In this document: in pieces, positions 1 to 8,982 of the stretch
Layout of the letters: every line of letters begins with the position of its first letter
How positions within the stretch are numbered: the first letter of the stretch is position 1
Made by a program: the position numbers and the translations under genes
Assembly (NCBI GenBank): GCA_900319795.1
Contig: ONPU01000011.1
Span: forward strand, 1 to 53,810
DNA from: an uncultured Eubacteriales bacterium
GTDB lineage: Bacteria > Bacillota > Clostridia > Lachnospirales > Lachnospiraceae
DNA: 53,810 nt
Reading direction: 5' to 3'
The notes under the pieces: model-generated
What the model was told of the DNA's origin: nothing
Seen by the model: the letters and a program-made list of their open reading frames with translations, nothing else
The model's database searches: none

Positions 1-33
1 TCTACTCTCTTGTCAAGCTTCTTTTGCAAAAAA

Positions 34-69
34 AAGGACCCCTATATCATTTCTGATATAGAGATCCTT
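34..69 (-). terminator. Rho-independent terminator of the SPFH gene
   Basis: On the minus strand an imperfect stem (8-bp core CTATATCA/TGATATAG, loop about 4 nt, outer arm AAGGA/TCCTT) is followed by a run of eight T. It lies about 65 bases after the SPFH stop codon and ends the minus-strand operon. Confidence 0.85.
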
Positions 70-133
70 GATTGTCATCTTAACTTAATGACATTGGGCT
101 TAATGCCCCGCCATATTGAATAAACTGAGTTTT

Positions 134-1396
134 TCAGCCCCATTTCGTGCCGCAGTTCGGGCAGAATTTCGGAGGATTCTCCGGATCCGGAGCCATAAAG
201 CCGCAGTTTCCGCATGCTTTGGCAGCCGCTGCCTGCGGTCTCGGAGATCCGCAGTTCGTGCAGAAATTGCCGGAGTTGACCGCGCCGCAGCTGCATGTCC
301 AGGATGCGCCGGCCGGCTGTGCCGGAGCGGCAGCCGCCATCTGTGCCTGGCCCTGCTGCATAAGGCCCGCGATATTGTTCTGGCCGCCGAGGCCGCCCAT
401 CATGCCAAGGCCCGCAAAACCGGTAACAGCGCCTGCGGAATTGGCGGCAGCCGTCTGCATCGCTTCCGTCTGTCCGAGTCCCATCGCCGCGCCGAGCATG
501 GACGGATCCGTATAGCCCTTGGTCTCCTGATATTTCTCGATTTTCTTCTTGCTGTTTTCATCAGCATCCATCATGCCGATCGCGATCTTGAAGATCGAGA
601 TGCCTCTGGCCTCTTCCCAGTCTGCGTCAAGGATCGCGTCCACGTCCTTGGTCAGTTGAAGTTCATTTGCCGCGATATCGGTATAAGGAATGCGAAGCTT
701 GGACAGCTGTCCGACGCCCTGACGGATGGCTGCGATCGCTTCCGTCTTGATCTGCGGTTCAATATCTTCACGCGTGATCATTCCGTTGCCGTCCGCGCCG
801 GCCTTCTGGGCACCAAGTACCGAGAAGAATCTGGCCGGATCCGTGACCTGGATGGAATAGACGCCGTTGCCCATCAGGGTTGTCGCGATATGCCATACCG
901 GCTGGCCGGTCGTGATATCTCTTTCCCAGTGATCGAATGTAATGTTGCCGGAGCCCCACTTGAAGCCCTGGATTTCGCCGAGGTTGATGTAGAACACTCT
1001 CTGGGTGTTCGTTCTCTGGCCGCCGGCGAGGAACTGCTGACCGATGGACTCAGCAAGTGCCTTAAGGCCCTTATTGCCGCCGCTCATCAGAGACGGAGCT
1101 GTTGAAGCGTCATATGTATATCTGCCCGGTTCCGCGCAGAATTCCACGATACGGCCATTTTCCACAAGGATCATGCACTGGTTCTCCTGAACGTCAATGC
1201 CGGAGCCCGATGAGATAATATTCTCATCTCCTCTGTTTTTGGAGCCCTTCGTGACGATCTTATTGCCGCGTTTCATAATCACGCCGTTGGACATATCCCC
1301 GCTTTCGAAATAGTCTACCCACGATGCGGAAAGAGTTGTGTCAATCGCGCCTCCGAGTGCTCCGAGCGCTGATGCCGCTACCTTAAGTAATCCCAT
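134..1396 (-). CDS. SPFH-domain protein with C-terminal zinc ribbons (YdjI-like)
   Basis: A 420-residue protein. The N-terminal two thirds is an SPFH/band-7-type domain of the YdjI 'virion core' group (residues about 30-300), followed by an Ala/Gly/Met-rich linker (about 305-365). The C-terminal end carries two zinc ribbons with paired CxCG/CxxC knuckles (CSCGAVNSGNFCTNCG and CGNCGF...CPNCG). There is no transmembrane segment, so it is probably a peripheral membrane scaffold. The start has AAAGGAG 10 bases upstream. It is the last gene after the zinc-ribbon and TPM genes, the same order as B. subtilis ydjG-ydjH-ydjI, which works with PspA in membrane stress. The family call is strong; the stress role is inferred from that operon. 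Confidence 0.85.
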   Translation of the reverse strand: MGLLKVAASALGALGGAIDTTLSASWVDYFESGDMSNGVIMKRGNKIVTKGSKNRGDENIISSGSGIDVQENQCMILVENGRIVEFCAEPGRYTYDASTAPSLMSGGNKGLKALAESIGQQFLAGGQRTNTQRVFYINLGEIQGFKWGSGNITFDHWERDITTGQPVWHIATTLMGNGVYSIQVTDPARFFSVLGAQKAGADGNGMITREDIEPQIKTEAIAAIRQGVGQLSKLRIPYTDIAANELQLTKDVDAILDADWEEARGISIFKIAIGMMDADENSKKKIEKYQETKGYTDPSMLGAAMGLGQTEAMQTAAANSAGAVTGFAGLGMMGGLGGQNNIAGLMQQGQAQMAAAAPAQPAGASWTCSCGAVNSGNFCTNCGSPRPQAAAAKACGNCGFMAPDPENPPKFCPNCGTKWG

Positions 1397-1510
1397 AACT
1401 TATATTCTCCTTTCTATTGTGAATATGAAGTACAAGTTTGTATTTCACAACCGGCCGGATCTTATGTCACGACAGGATTATGAACTTGAAAATGATACCG
1501 CTGAACTTTA

Positions 1511-2674
1511 TCAGAAATGGCCGCCTCCTCCAGAGAAGCTTCCGCCGCCTCCCGAAAAACCGCCGCCGGAGTGCGTCCCTCCGGTAAAACCTCCTCCGCC
1601 GGAGCTTCCGCCGCTGTCCCTGTGAATGGTACGGCGGGTTGTGTGTGTGCCCAGGAATCTGGAATCGTGACGCACCGTGTGATAGTGATTCACCCTCAGC
1701 CTCGGCGTATTCGCTTTGGACGGCTGTGAACGGTTGTGTTTCGAAGTCATGAACAGCATCGAAAGCAGGGACAGAATCGAACTGAGAATCAGCGACAGCG
1801 GGGTCGGAATGAGCTTGTAAATGATTTCGTCCAGCTTTTTCGTATCATCGACGAATTTCATTCCGGCGCCGTAATAGTCTCCGTTGCGGGCCTTGCTCAT
1901 TGTGTCGTCATAGACTTCTTTATGGAATTTGACGTACTTCTCATCCGCGTATTTGCCGTGTCCCATGGTCCAGAGCACGCGGTTTCCCATATCGATGATA
2001 AAGAAGAGCGCGTCCTCCTTGAAACCGTTGTCCATATAGAACTGTTCAACGTATTTCATGGTGGTCTCCATCCCGTAGCTGGCATCCATCGGGACGTCTC
2101 TCGAGGTTACGATCGCGATGTCGGCGTCTTTCTTCGCCGCAACGGCCGCAATTCCCTTCTCCAGTTCCTCTTTCTCCGCTTCGGTGAAAAGACCCGCAAA
2201 ATCGTAAACTCTCTTTCCGTCGGAGATGTCCACGCGCGGAATCGTAAAGACCTGACCGGTATTCGATACATACGTATCGTCTCCGTCCTTATTCTCCGCT
2301 TCGGCCTCGGCAGCGTCGTAAATGAACATATTCGTTTCCGACTCGGGCGTCACAGCGGAAGAATCCACTTCGAGTCCGGCTTCTTCAACAGCCTCTGCCA
2401 GATTTTCTTCCGCGCTCTCTTCCGGCGCTTCCGCTTCCACTTCCGGAGCGTTTTCCCCGGCTTCCGCGTCTTCCGCTACGGTCTCGGCGATCTCCTCATC
2501 GGGGACCATCTCCTCTTCGGAGTTCTCCTCCCCATTTGTCTCCTCATCCGCGAAGACATAGTCGTCCAGAACGATTTCTCCTCCGTCGTCCGCGAATACG
2601 GAAAACGGTACCAGAAGAGTCAGCGCGAGTACGAAGATCAGGAGGCTGTTTATCCATCTTCTCTTTCTCATCAT
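1511..2674 (-). CDS. TPM-domain membrane protein with acidic N-terminal region (YdjH-like)
   Basis: 387 residues. A signal peptide or anchor (residues 1-28) is followed by a strongly acidic low-complexity stretch (about 30-120), a TPM domain (about 145-275, with VYDFAGLFTEAEKEEL and the DADIAIVTSRDV strand), a hydrophobic segment near 290-310 and a Gly/Ser-rich tail ending GGGGHF. TPM domains face the outside of the cell and have been linked to acid phosphatase-like or assembly roles in membrane protein quality control. The ATG overlaps the stop of the upstream zinc-ribbon gene by 4 bases (ATGA), which implies translational coupling. The acidic spacer is longer than usual for the family. Confidence 0.85.
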   Translation of the reverse strand: MMRKRRWINSLLIFVLALTLLVPFSVFADDGGEIVLDDYVFADEETNGEENSEEEMVPDEEIAETVAEDAEAGENAPEVEAEAPEESAEENLAEAVEEAGLEVDSSAVTPESETNMFIYDAAEAEAENKDGDDTYVSNTGQVFTIPRVDISDGKRVYDFAGLFTEAEKEELEKGIAAVAAKKDADIAIVTSRDVPMDASYGMETTMKYVEQFYMDNGFKEDALFFIIDMGNRVLWTMGHGKYADEKYVKFHKEVYDDTMSKARNGDYYGAGMKFVDDTKKLDEIIYKLIPTPLSLILSSILSLLSMLFMTSKHNRSQPSKANTPRLRVNHYHTVRHDSRFLGTHTTRRTIHRDSGGSSGGGGFTGGTHSGGGFSGGGGSFSGGGGHF

Positions 2675-3783
2675 ACCACCCCCAGTACTCTCAGAATCAG
2701 AAACAGGATCTGTGTGGCAAGCAATACTCCGCCTCCGATTTCGACAATCCGGATCGGATCCTTCGGAATCTCGCCCACCATCTTGCCGGTCTGGCCGTTC
2801 ATGCCGAACATGTACTCCTTCCCTTTATAGTTGGTATAAAGAACCCATACGGGAAGCATGGCCTGCTCGACCTTCTGATTGGACCAGTCGTATCTCTCGG
2901 AGCGGATCATCTTCGTAGTAAATTTACCGGCATGGTCGGCAACCTCTTCCGAAAGAACCTCCTTCGCGCGCGCTTTCGCACGCGGCTCATTTTCAGACGG
3001 AGATTCATCCCACTGCTGGGTATAAAAACCGCTCAGATACGCCGGATTGAACTTCTTCATCTTGTTGAAGTCGAACGGCTCGACGGAATCCATGAGGACG
3101 TTGTCCATCTCTTTCATGGCGTCCGCGGGAATTCTCGAGAAATGTCCGCCGCCTTCTTCGTGGACTTCGTAAGAACTGGTTTCCGTGATTTCCTGGTCGC
3201 CCGTCATATAAGAACGTATTTTTTCGCCATGAATATCCATGGCGGCAGTTCCGTCAAACGTATAGAGCCAGTAAGGGACATACATGCCCTTGATCTTCTC
3301 GATCGTGGACTCTTTCGTGAACAGTCTCGGCGTCAGGAACGACTGGCCGCAGAGTTCCTTGTATTTCTCAACGACTTCTTTCCGTTCCACCTCAAAGGGG
3401 AGCACATAGTCCGGCTTGAACTCACCGCTGACATTTCCCGTCAGAGTAACGGCTCTGCCGCAGTAAACACAGGTTGTGGCCACTGTTTTTTTGGACGTGA
3501 TCATTTCAGCGCCGCAATGGGGGCACTGATAAACGACAAGATCAGAAGTCGACACAGAATCATCCGTGGCCTTGGCATTTTCTCCCGCCGCGGCAGCCTC
3601 GATTCCCTCGCCTTCATTTCCCGCCTGAGCTATGACCTGATCCTCTTTTCCCTCTTCCTCCGTCTGGAAATCATATTCCGAAGGATCGAAATCGGACCCG
3701 CAGTACTCGCAGTGAAGCTTTCCGCGCTTCGGATCAAAATACAGCTCGGCACCGCATTGCTTACAATTGTATTTCTTTGCCAT
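2671..3783 (-). CDS. TFIIB-type zinc-ribbon membrane protein (YdjG-like)
   Basis: 370 residues. The N-terminus has a zinc ribbon (YNCKQCGAELYF ... LHCEYCGSDF, residues 4-31), a linker, then a second ribbon (QCPHCGAEM ... CVYCGRAV, about 91-115). A cytoplasmic domain of about 200 residues follows, with a single C-terminal hydrophobic helix (about 345-368). This matches the YdjG family, which recruits PspA-type proteins to the membrane in B. subtilis. It is the first gene of the three-gene module and has its own promoter at 3918-3946. No pspA lies in the module, unlike the Bacillus operon. The ATG has GAAAGGAG just upstream. Confidence 0.82.
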   Translation of the reverse strand: MAKKYNCKQCGAELYFDPKRGKLHCEYCGSDFDPSEYDFQTEEEGKEDQVIAQAGNEGEGIEAAAAGENAKATDDSVSTSDLVVYQCPHCGAEMITSKKTVATTCVYCGRAVTLTGNVSGEFKPDYVLPFEVERKEVVEKYKELCGQSFLTPRLFTKESTIEKIKGMYVPYWLYTFDGTAAMDIHGEKIRSYMTGDQEITETSSYEVHEEGGGHFSRIPADAMKEMDNVLMDSVEPFDFNKMKKFNPAYLSGFYTQQWDESPSENEPRAKARAKEVLSEEVADHAGKFTTKMIRSERYDWSNQKVEQAMLPVWVLYTNYKGKEYMFGMNGQTGKMVGEIPKDPIRIVEIGGGVLLATQILFLILRVLGVV

Positions 3784-3917
3784 GCCTCTCCTTTCCGCTT
3801 TTTATGCCCTTCTTTTAAATGAATTCTCTTCACGCTGTTTCCCGAAGACTTTCTTTTTAAAAGAGAGGTTCCTAAATTGCGACAAATAGAGCAAGTTTAA
3901 CTATGATTTCTTTAAAT

Positions 3918-3946
3918 ACTATACCATCTGCGATTTCCGTTCGCAA
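3918..3946 (-). promoter_or_regulatory. SigA-type promoter of the zinc-ribbon/TPM/SPFH operon
   Basis: The minus strand reads TTGCGA, 17 bases, then TATAGT, with TG one base upstream of the -10 (extended -10). The start site would fall near 3911, leaving a 5' leader of about 130 bases before the 3783 start codon. No second -35/-10 pair of the SigW type was recognised. Confidence 0.6.
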
Positions 3947-3963
3947 GAACTGAACAAAAAGAA

Positions 3964-3987
3964 GGAACAGCTCATAAGAGCTGTTCC
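3964..3987 (-). terminator. Terminator of the M16C peptidase gene
   Basis: A perfect 10-bp stem (GGAACAGCTC/GAGCTGTTCC) with a 4-base loop is followed on the minus strand by TTCTTTTTG. The hairpin includes the stop codon of the peptidase gene. Confidence 0.85.
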
Positions 3988-6929
3988 ACGTTGTCAAATA
4001 ATTCCTTATGCTTTTCGACCATGGCCTCGGAGCCGATCACGCAGATACCGCCCTGTTCGAAGGCTTTCCGGACCGCGCCGGCGAGCGCCTTGAGATCGTC
4101 GGCGGAAGCACAAAGGATCTCGTCACGTCTTGCCTGTCTCTCCTCATCCGTCTGTCCGCTCAGGTAATTCCGAAGGGAAACTATCCCGAAGACCGAAGGC
4201 GTCAAAGGCGTGTCGATCCCGCTGATCGTTCCGATCACGTATTTGGTCATCTCCTTCTCATCCGGCGCGAAATGTTCCAGGTAATCCGGGATTTCCCTGT
4301 AAATATCGAGCGTTCTTTTAAGGTGTGGATCCCTGTAGGACACCATCACCGCGCTCCCGCATTTTTTCAGCGACGCTCCGCAGCCGTACGCGCCTCCGCG
4401 CACGCGGATGTTCTGCCACAGGTACTCATAGCTCATCAGCGAACGATAAATCATCATGGCGCCGTTATAGGAAGCGCCGCTTCCGCGCCAGTCGCCCGCG
4501 TATGCCGCGAACTGGACCTGTCCCGAAGTCTTGAAGGCTTCATTCAGCGTGCCATACGGTTTCAGAATGAACGGTTCCTGTTCACACGGAGCATCCGGGA
4601 AGCCGTCAAAACCGGCAGCAAATTCATTTTTAAAATGATCCCGCTCCTCCTCTTCACAGGTCATGCTCACAGTAAGACCCGAAAGCCGCGCAAGTCCGGC
4701 ACACAGCGTTTTCAGTTTTTCCGAAATCTCGGCGCCGCGCTCCTCAAAGTGTTCGTCCAGATCTTTGACGAAGCGGTAGAACGCGATTCCTCCGGTCTTG
4801 TCCCCGAAAGCGGACTGCGGAAGGAAATAGGCCTCGGCTCTCAGCGAAGCCGCCGCATTTCCCGCATGCATCAGGACTGCCTGCAGCTGGGAGACGGTCT
4901 GGGAAATGATTTCCTTCACCCTCTTCCGATCCTCAAAACGCGAAGTCAGAAGCGCCTCTTTGATCAGCTCCAGCGCCCTGTTCGTCTTGGCGTAAAGCTG
5001 TTTGGAACGGATCAGCAGATAGGCTTTATAGTCGTCCTCCGGCCCGGGTGTTTCCGATACAAGGATGCCGGCGCTTATGCCTCCGGTTTCACTGTTGATC
5101 TCATTGTTGAGCTCCATGTAACTGAAATGTTCCGTATCCAGGTTGAAAAGCATGCCCTTCAGAAGGCCGAGCCACGGAATATCCTCCTCATTGAGATGCA
5201 GCGCGTCAAAGAGGAGCTCCGTATAGCCGATCCCGTTGGACGGCGCGTAGTGGAACAGAACCGGGATTTCATGTCTGCCCTGATCTCCGCCCGCAACTTC
5301 GACGGAATCTTCGATATTGGAGAGCTGCACGATTTCCTTCCGGATATCCTCTCTCATGAGAACCGGAATGGAAGCAAGCGCCTCTTCCGTCTCCTCCGTA
5401 TCCTGCCATGCAAGGAGCGCATTGGTCTCTTCAACGATTTTGCTCCGTGCATCCTCGGTAAGCGAGGCCCTCAGCTTTTCCAGCTTTTCGGCAAGCTCAC
5501 TGTCCCTCTGCTCCTGAAGGCCCTGCACCGGTTTCAGGATCACAAGGGCGCGGTGGGTATTTTCAAGAAGAGCCGAACGGATCAGATTTTCAAAATATCC
5601 GGTCTCCATCTCATCCCGCAGTTCTTCAAAGGCCTTCAGCTGCTTCATGTCCACAAACGGCTTCGTGTCGTCATAGAGCCACGAATCCATGATATTGAGT
5701 CCGTAGAACAGTCCCTTCGGATACTGGGCAAAGTCGGCTTCGCGGAACTGGAATTCAAGGGAATTGAGGCCGGCGTGAAGCGCTTTCCGGCTGATCCCCT
5801 TCTTAGACTGTTCCTTTAACACATCGAGGATGATCTGGCGGAAGCGTTCCGCGTCCTCCTCATCGGCATTTTTGGCAGTGACCGTAAAATAGGGCTGCAA
5901 AATGCCGTCATTGTACTGTCCGTATACATCCATACCCACGCCGGCGTCCAGAAGAGCCTGTCTGACAGGCGCGCCCGGAGCCGAAAACAGCGCGTAATCC
6001 AGTACCTGGAACGCGATCTTCTCCTTGACGTTGAGCGGGTCGCCGCAGACGGCATTCCAGGTCAGATGGGTCTTTCCGGACGGATCTTCATCCGGCGCGA
6101 TCGGATAAGACCGCGTGACAATCCGTTCTTCCTCAAACGCGGGCTGCTTTTTAAGCGACGAATCGACCGCAAGCAGATCGTAATCCGACAGATATTCCCG
6201 GTCAATGAAGCCGAGGCATTCGGCCATGTCCATATCTCCATAGAGGAAGATATAGCTGTTTGACGGATGATAATACTGTCTGTGGAAATCGAGATACTGC
6301 TCATATGTCAGCTGCGGAATGACGTTCGGATCTCCTCCGGACTCCACGCCGTACGAAGTATCCGGGAACAGAGCGTTCATCGTTTCGCGCTCAAGGACGT
6401 CATCCGCGGATGAGAAGGCGCCTTTCATTTCATTGTAAACCACGCCGTTGATGACCAGCGGTCCTTCGGTGTCCTTCAGCTCGTAATGCCAGCCTTCCTG
6501 ACGGAAAATATTTTCCTCATGATAAATATTGGGATGGAAAACCGCGTCCAGATAGACATGCATCAGGTTAAGGAAATCCTGTTTATTCGTACTCGCGACC
6601 GGATAGACGGTTTTGTCCGGATAGGTCATCGCGTTTAAAAATGTGTTGAGCGACCCTTTGACCAGCTCGACAAACGGGTCCTTCAGCGGAAAATGTTCCG
6701 ACCCGCAGAGAACCGTATGCTCGATGATATGCGCCACACCCGTTGAATCCGCGGGCGGGGTCCTGAACGCGATGCTGAAGACCTTATTGTCGTCTTCGCA
6801 CGGAAGAAGCACGACCCGTGCTCCGCTCTTTTTGTGCCTCAGAAGCATCCCTTCCATATGAACATCCGGGAGCTGTTCATCGAGGATCAGTTCATACTGC
6901 GGGATCATTTCCATCAATTTCTGTTCCAT
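3972..6929 (-). CDS. M16C-family zinc metallopeptidase (presequence protease-like, insulinase superfamily)
   Basis: 985 residues from the chosen start, the usual length of the PreP/Cym1 branch of M16. The inverted zinc motif HxxEH is present (HIIEH, residues 67-71), followed by LCGSEHFPLKDPF and LNTFLNAMTYPDKTVYPVAS, characteristic of M16C. The two halves form a peptide-degrading chamber, and bacterial members degrade short unfolded peptides in the cytoplasm. An in-frame ATG at 6977 overlaps the preceding gene's stop by 4 bases, but the ATG at 6929 has AAAGGA at ideal spacing and begins where family homology begins, so 6929 is preferred. No signal peptide is seen. Confidence 0.9.
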   Translation of the reverse strand: MEQKLMEMIPQYELILDEQLPDVHMEGMLLRHKKSGARVVLLPCEDDNKVFSIAFRTPPADSTGVAHIIEHTVLCGSEHFPLKDPFVELVKGSLNTFLNAMTYPDKTVYPVASTNKQDFLNLMHVYLDAVFHPNIYHEENIFRQEGWHYELKDTEGPLVINGVVYNEMKGAFSSADDVLERETMNALFPDTSYGVESGGDPNVIPQLTYEQYLDFHRQYYHPSNSYIFLYGDMDMAECLGFIDREYLSDYDLLAVDSSLKKQPAFEEERIVTRSYPIAPDEDPSGKTHLTWNAVCGDPLNVKEKIAFQVLDYALFSAPGAPVRQALLDAGVGMDVYGQYNDGILQPYFTVTAKNADEEDAERFRQIILDVLKEQSKKGISRKALHAGLNSLEFQFREADFAQYPKGLFYGLNIMDSWLYDDTKPFVDMKQLKAFEELRDEMETGYFENLIRSALLENTHRALVILKPVQGLQEQRDSELAEKLEKLRASLTEDARSKIVEETNALLAWQDTEETEEALASIPVLMREDIRKEIVQLSNIEDSVEVAGGDQGRHEIPVLFHYAPSNGIGYTELLFDALHLNEEDIPWLGLLKGMLFNLDTEHFSYMELNNEINSETGGISAGILVSETPGPEDDYKAYLLIRSKQLYAKTNRALELIKEALLTSRFEDRKRVKEIISQTVSQLQAVLMHAGNAAASLRAEAYFLPQSAFGDKTGGIAFYRFVKDLDEHFEERGAEISEKLKTLCAGLARLSGLTVSMTCEEEERDHFKNEFAAGFDGFPDAPCEQEPFILKPYGTLNEAFKTSGQVQFAAYAGDWRGSGASYNGAMMIYRSLMSYEYLWQNIRVRGGAYGCGASLKKCGSAVMVSYRDPHLKRTLDIYREIPDYLEHFAPDEKEMTKYVIGTISGIDTPLTPSVFGIVSLRNYLSGQTDEERQARRDEILCASADDLKALAGAVRKAFEQGGICVIGSEAMVEKHKELFDNVEQLL

Positions 6930-6973
6930 TTGCAAAATCCTTTCTTTGTAATAAGACGGGATCAAGATAGCCG

Positions 6974-7765
6974 TCATAGATCCGGGTTATACCAAAGTGT
7001 CCAGTTGTCCGTCCGCGACACCGCTTCGTAGCCGTTCGCGCTCAGATTTTTGTCTGCCTTCGCTTCGTCGAAAACCATGATATAGTTTACTTTTTTCGCG
7101 CGGAAATGGCCACCGAAGTCGCCCCCTTCCGCCGTCATGCTGCCGTCCAGTATCATCATCCTTCTGAACAGCCTCGGATTCTCCTCCGAAAGCTTTTCCA
7201 TGTTCAGATTCCTTCCCACATAGAGTCGGATGGAAGGATCCACCTGACGGATTCTGGACATCACACCGATCGGGCCGGCGAACACCGCCTGATCGTTTCC
7301 GCTCTCCTGCCGGTTCCTGTTTATCGCATTGAGGACCTGCAGCGTCGGCAGGGTGACCTTCTCAAAACTGGGACTTCTCCTCCAGTTTTCAGAGGTATAG
7401 ACGGTCTTTCCTCCGAAGATCAGAACCGCTGTAAGCACAACAAAACCGGCAAACCGCGCCGCTTTCCCCGGCAGGGACGAGACAAGATCCGTTGCGGCAA
7501 GCGCGATGAGCACCGTATAGGGAATCAGCCATAAAAAACGCCAGTAGACTTGTCCGTCCCGAAAGAACGGTTTTAAAATGAGGTACACAATCGGCAAAAG
7601 AAACGCGGCAAGCATCAGCAGGGAATACGATACAAGGACGACCCTGCCGGCCGACTGCCTTCTGATGATCAGATAAAAAACGGCAGCCAGCATCAGCGGC
7701 AGATAGAAACTGCTGCCGTATACCATCCGGACCGTATTGATGATCTGTTCAAATGCCTGTGCCAA
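6974..7765 (-). CDS. Membrane protein, C-terminal partner of a split DUF6077-type protein (copy 1)
   Basis: 263 residues with four or five hydrophobic segments in the first 130 residues, then a soluble C-terminal domain (about 135-263). It begins at a TTG codon preceded by AAAGGAG. It follows the DUF6077-type gene by 44 bases in a different frame. The protein at 13893-14630 is a paralogue by eye: both have a short membrane part containing a W-L-P segment and end with a hydrophobic strand (VNYIMVFDE here, PDYIVCAKD there) followed by a final W/Y-rich strand. Such C-terminal domains in integral membrane glycosyltransferase-like proteins often face outward. Function is not known; a role in envelope glycan or lipid modification is inferred. 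Confidence 0.65.
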   Translation of the reverse strand: MAQAFEQIINTVRMVYGSSFYLPLMLAAVFYLIIRRQSAGRVVLVSYSLLMLAAFLLPIVYLILKPFFRDGQVYWRFLWLIPYTVLIALAATDLVSSLPGKAARFAGFVVLTAVLIFGGKTVYTSENWRRSPSFEKVTLPTLQVLNAINRNRQESGNDQAVFAGPIGVMSRIRQVDPSIRLYVGRNLNMEKLSEENPRLFRRMMILDGSMTAEGGDFGGHFRAKKVNYIMVFDEAKADKNLSANGYEAVSRTDNWTLWYNPDL

Positions 7766-7809
7766 TTGTTCTCCTTTGCGGTGTCATTTTTATAATATGT
7801 TCCTGATCA

Positions 7810-8910
7810 TTACCTTATTTTCAAATACACCAGAGCGCAGATGGCCGGGATCACAAATGCGGGAAGACATTTTACAAAATAACTCCCGCTCTTTTTCATG
7901 AATGAAACAAGAAGCAGAAAGAGTCCCGCAGCCATAGCCGCAAGCACGGCTCCCATCGCGGTCTGAAGTGACGCGGCGGAAAGCAGCGCGGTAAGCATTA
8001 TCACATCCGCAGACTGCAGCTTCTCGACACGGATGAGCCGCAGCCCGAAAGCGATGATCAAGGGAAGAATGAGGCCGACGATCTGGGCCTTGCCCTGCCA
8101 GCTTCTGAGCATCACAAATGACCCGGACGTAAAGGTCGAAAAGCCGGAAAACGCGGAGATTACGAAACAGAACACCATAAAGATCCCGCACTTCCTGCGG
8201 TCGTCTCCAAACAGTTCTCTCGCGATCATCAAAAATGCCGTAAAAAACAGTACCGTAAACACCGGCGGAAGAATACTGTGACAGATCGTCACAGCGCGGA
8301 TTCCGCTGATTTTTGACAGAAACGCATAAAACGCGAACTGCGGAGCCGCGACCAGGCGGTTCATTCCGTCCGTTTCAAGATTCTTCAAAACAGCACCGGT
8401 TCCACCGTTGTAAACCATCAGAGTATTGGTATAAACCGAAGTGGCAGCGGTCCCGATATAGGAATAGTCATCGTCATCCAGATGCATCATGAAAAAGGTG
8501 ACAAGCGAATGGCCGAGAATGAGAACTGACGGAAGAATCACATTCGGATTCACAAACAGTTCCTTTGCCTCCTTAAGGGGATTGATTCGTTCCCTGATCA
8601 GGATTCTGAGCGAATACACGGCCGCCGCGAGAAGAATCACAAGGTAGATCGCTATGAGAAGATCAAGGGACGTATGCATCAGGGTGCAGACCAGCGCCGG
8701 CAGGTAAAAAAGGCCGTAAAGAACCACCCATCCCGCCGCGTAACGGAACAGCAGCGCATACGCTCCCCCGTCCTTATTCCTGATCAATCCGCTCCCCAGA
8801 ATATACGGAACCACCGTTATCATGAGCAGCAGAATCAGTGCTCCTGCCAAACCCCATTCCTCCCCGTCAATCTCCAAATCTCCGCTGTAAACTGACATTC
8901 TAACAGACAT
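7810..8910 (-). CDS. DUF6077-type polytopic membrane protein (copy 1)
   Basis: 366 residues with about nine hydrophobic segments. The central motif LDDDDYSYIGTAATSVYTN and the following extracytoplasmic loop are what I associate with DUF6077, a family resembling GT-C membrane glycosyltransferases; the acidic run would then be the metal or donor-lipid site. A second ATG lies at 8898. Neither start has a Shine-Dalgarno sequence, and the predicted -10 (TATAAC, 8925-8920) puts the transcript start within a few bases of the first ATG, so translation may be leaderless. The 7-kb-distant gene at 14649-15695 is a paralogue (RSWQGKA here aligns with AGWTGNA there). Exact substrate unknown. Confidence 0.65.
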   Translation of the reverse strand: MSVRMSVYSGDLEIDGEEWGLAGALILLLMITVVPYILGSGLIRNKDGGAYALLFRYAAGWVVLYGLFYLPALVCTLMHTSLDLLIAIYLVILLAAAVYSLRILIRERINPLKEAKELFVNPNVILPSVLILGHSLVTFFMMHLDDDDYSYIGTAATSVYTNTLMVYNGGTGAVLKNLETDGMNRLVAAPQFAFYAFLSKISGIRAVTICHSILPPVFTVLFFTAFLMIARELFGDDRRKCGIFMVFCFVISAFSGFSTFTSGSFVMLRSWQGKAQIVGLILPLIIAFGLRLIRVEKLQSADVIMLTALLSAASLQTAMGAVLAAMAAGLFLLLVSFMKKSGSYFVKCLPAFVIPAICALVYLKIR

Positions 8911-8923
8911 TTTATGTCTGTTA
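8901..8923. promoter_or_regulatory. Perfect inverted repeat IR1 (candidate operator)
   Basis: Arms TAACAGACAT and ATGTCTGTTA are separated by TTT. It overlaps both the -10 element and the first start codon of the minus-strand DUF6077-type gene, where a bound protein would block transcription. A second copy of the same motif lies at 8984-9006. Confidence 0.55.
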
Positions 8924-8970
8924 TACCACGAAACAACGAGGCATGCACGAATGCTTGCATTCGTATATGC
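8922..8970 (-). repeat. 49-bp dispersed palindromic repeat, copy A, with extended -10
   Basis: On the minus strand: a 30-bp palindrome (8970-8941; core ACGAATGC AA GCATTCGT, outer arms GCAT..), a 7-base spacer, then TTTCGTGGTATA (8933-8922), whose TGGTATAAC is an extended -10. Copy B at 30139-30187 matches at about 44 of 49 positions by eye. In both copies the -10 points into the neighbouring gene. Confidence 0.75.
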
Positions 8971-8982
8971 CGACTGTACGAG

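Noticed and set aside
116-1105. Long plus-strand frame opposite the SPFH gene
   Set aside because: Arg/Ser/Ala-rich shadow of the minus-strand gene, no ribosome site, no domain recognised.
1397-1510. Imperfect inverted repeat TGTGAA..TTCACA between TPM and SPFH genes
   Set aside because: Short, with mismatches and no T-run; insufficient for a terminator or operator call.
4008-5819. 603-codon plus-strand frame inside the M16C peptidase gene
   Set aside because: Antisense shadow; the minus strand encodes a complete M16C protein with its HxxEH motif.
6974-8910. Frameshift splitting one DUF6077 gene
   Set aside because: The second part starts at TTG with a clear AAAGGAG after the first stop, and copy 2 has the same split with its own ribosome site, so the division looks genuine.
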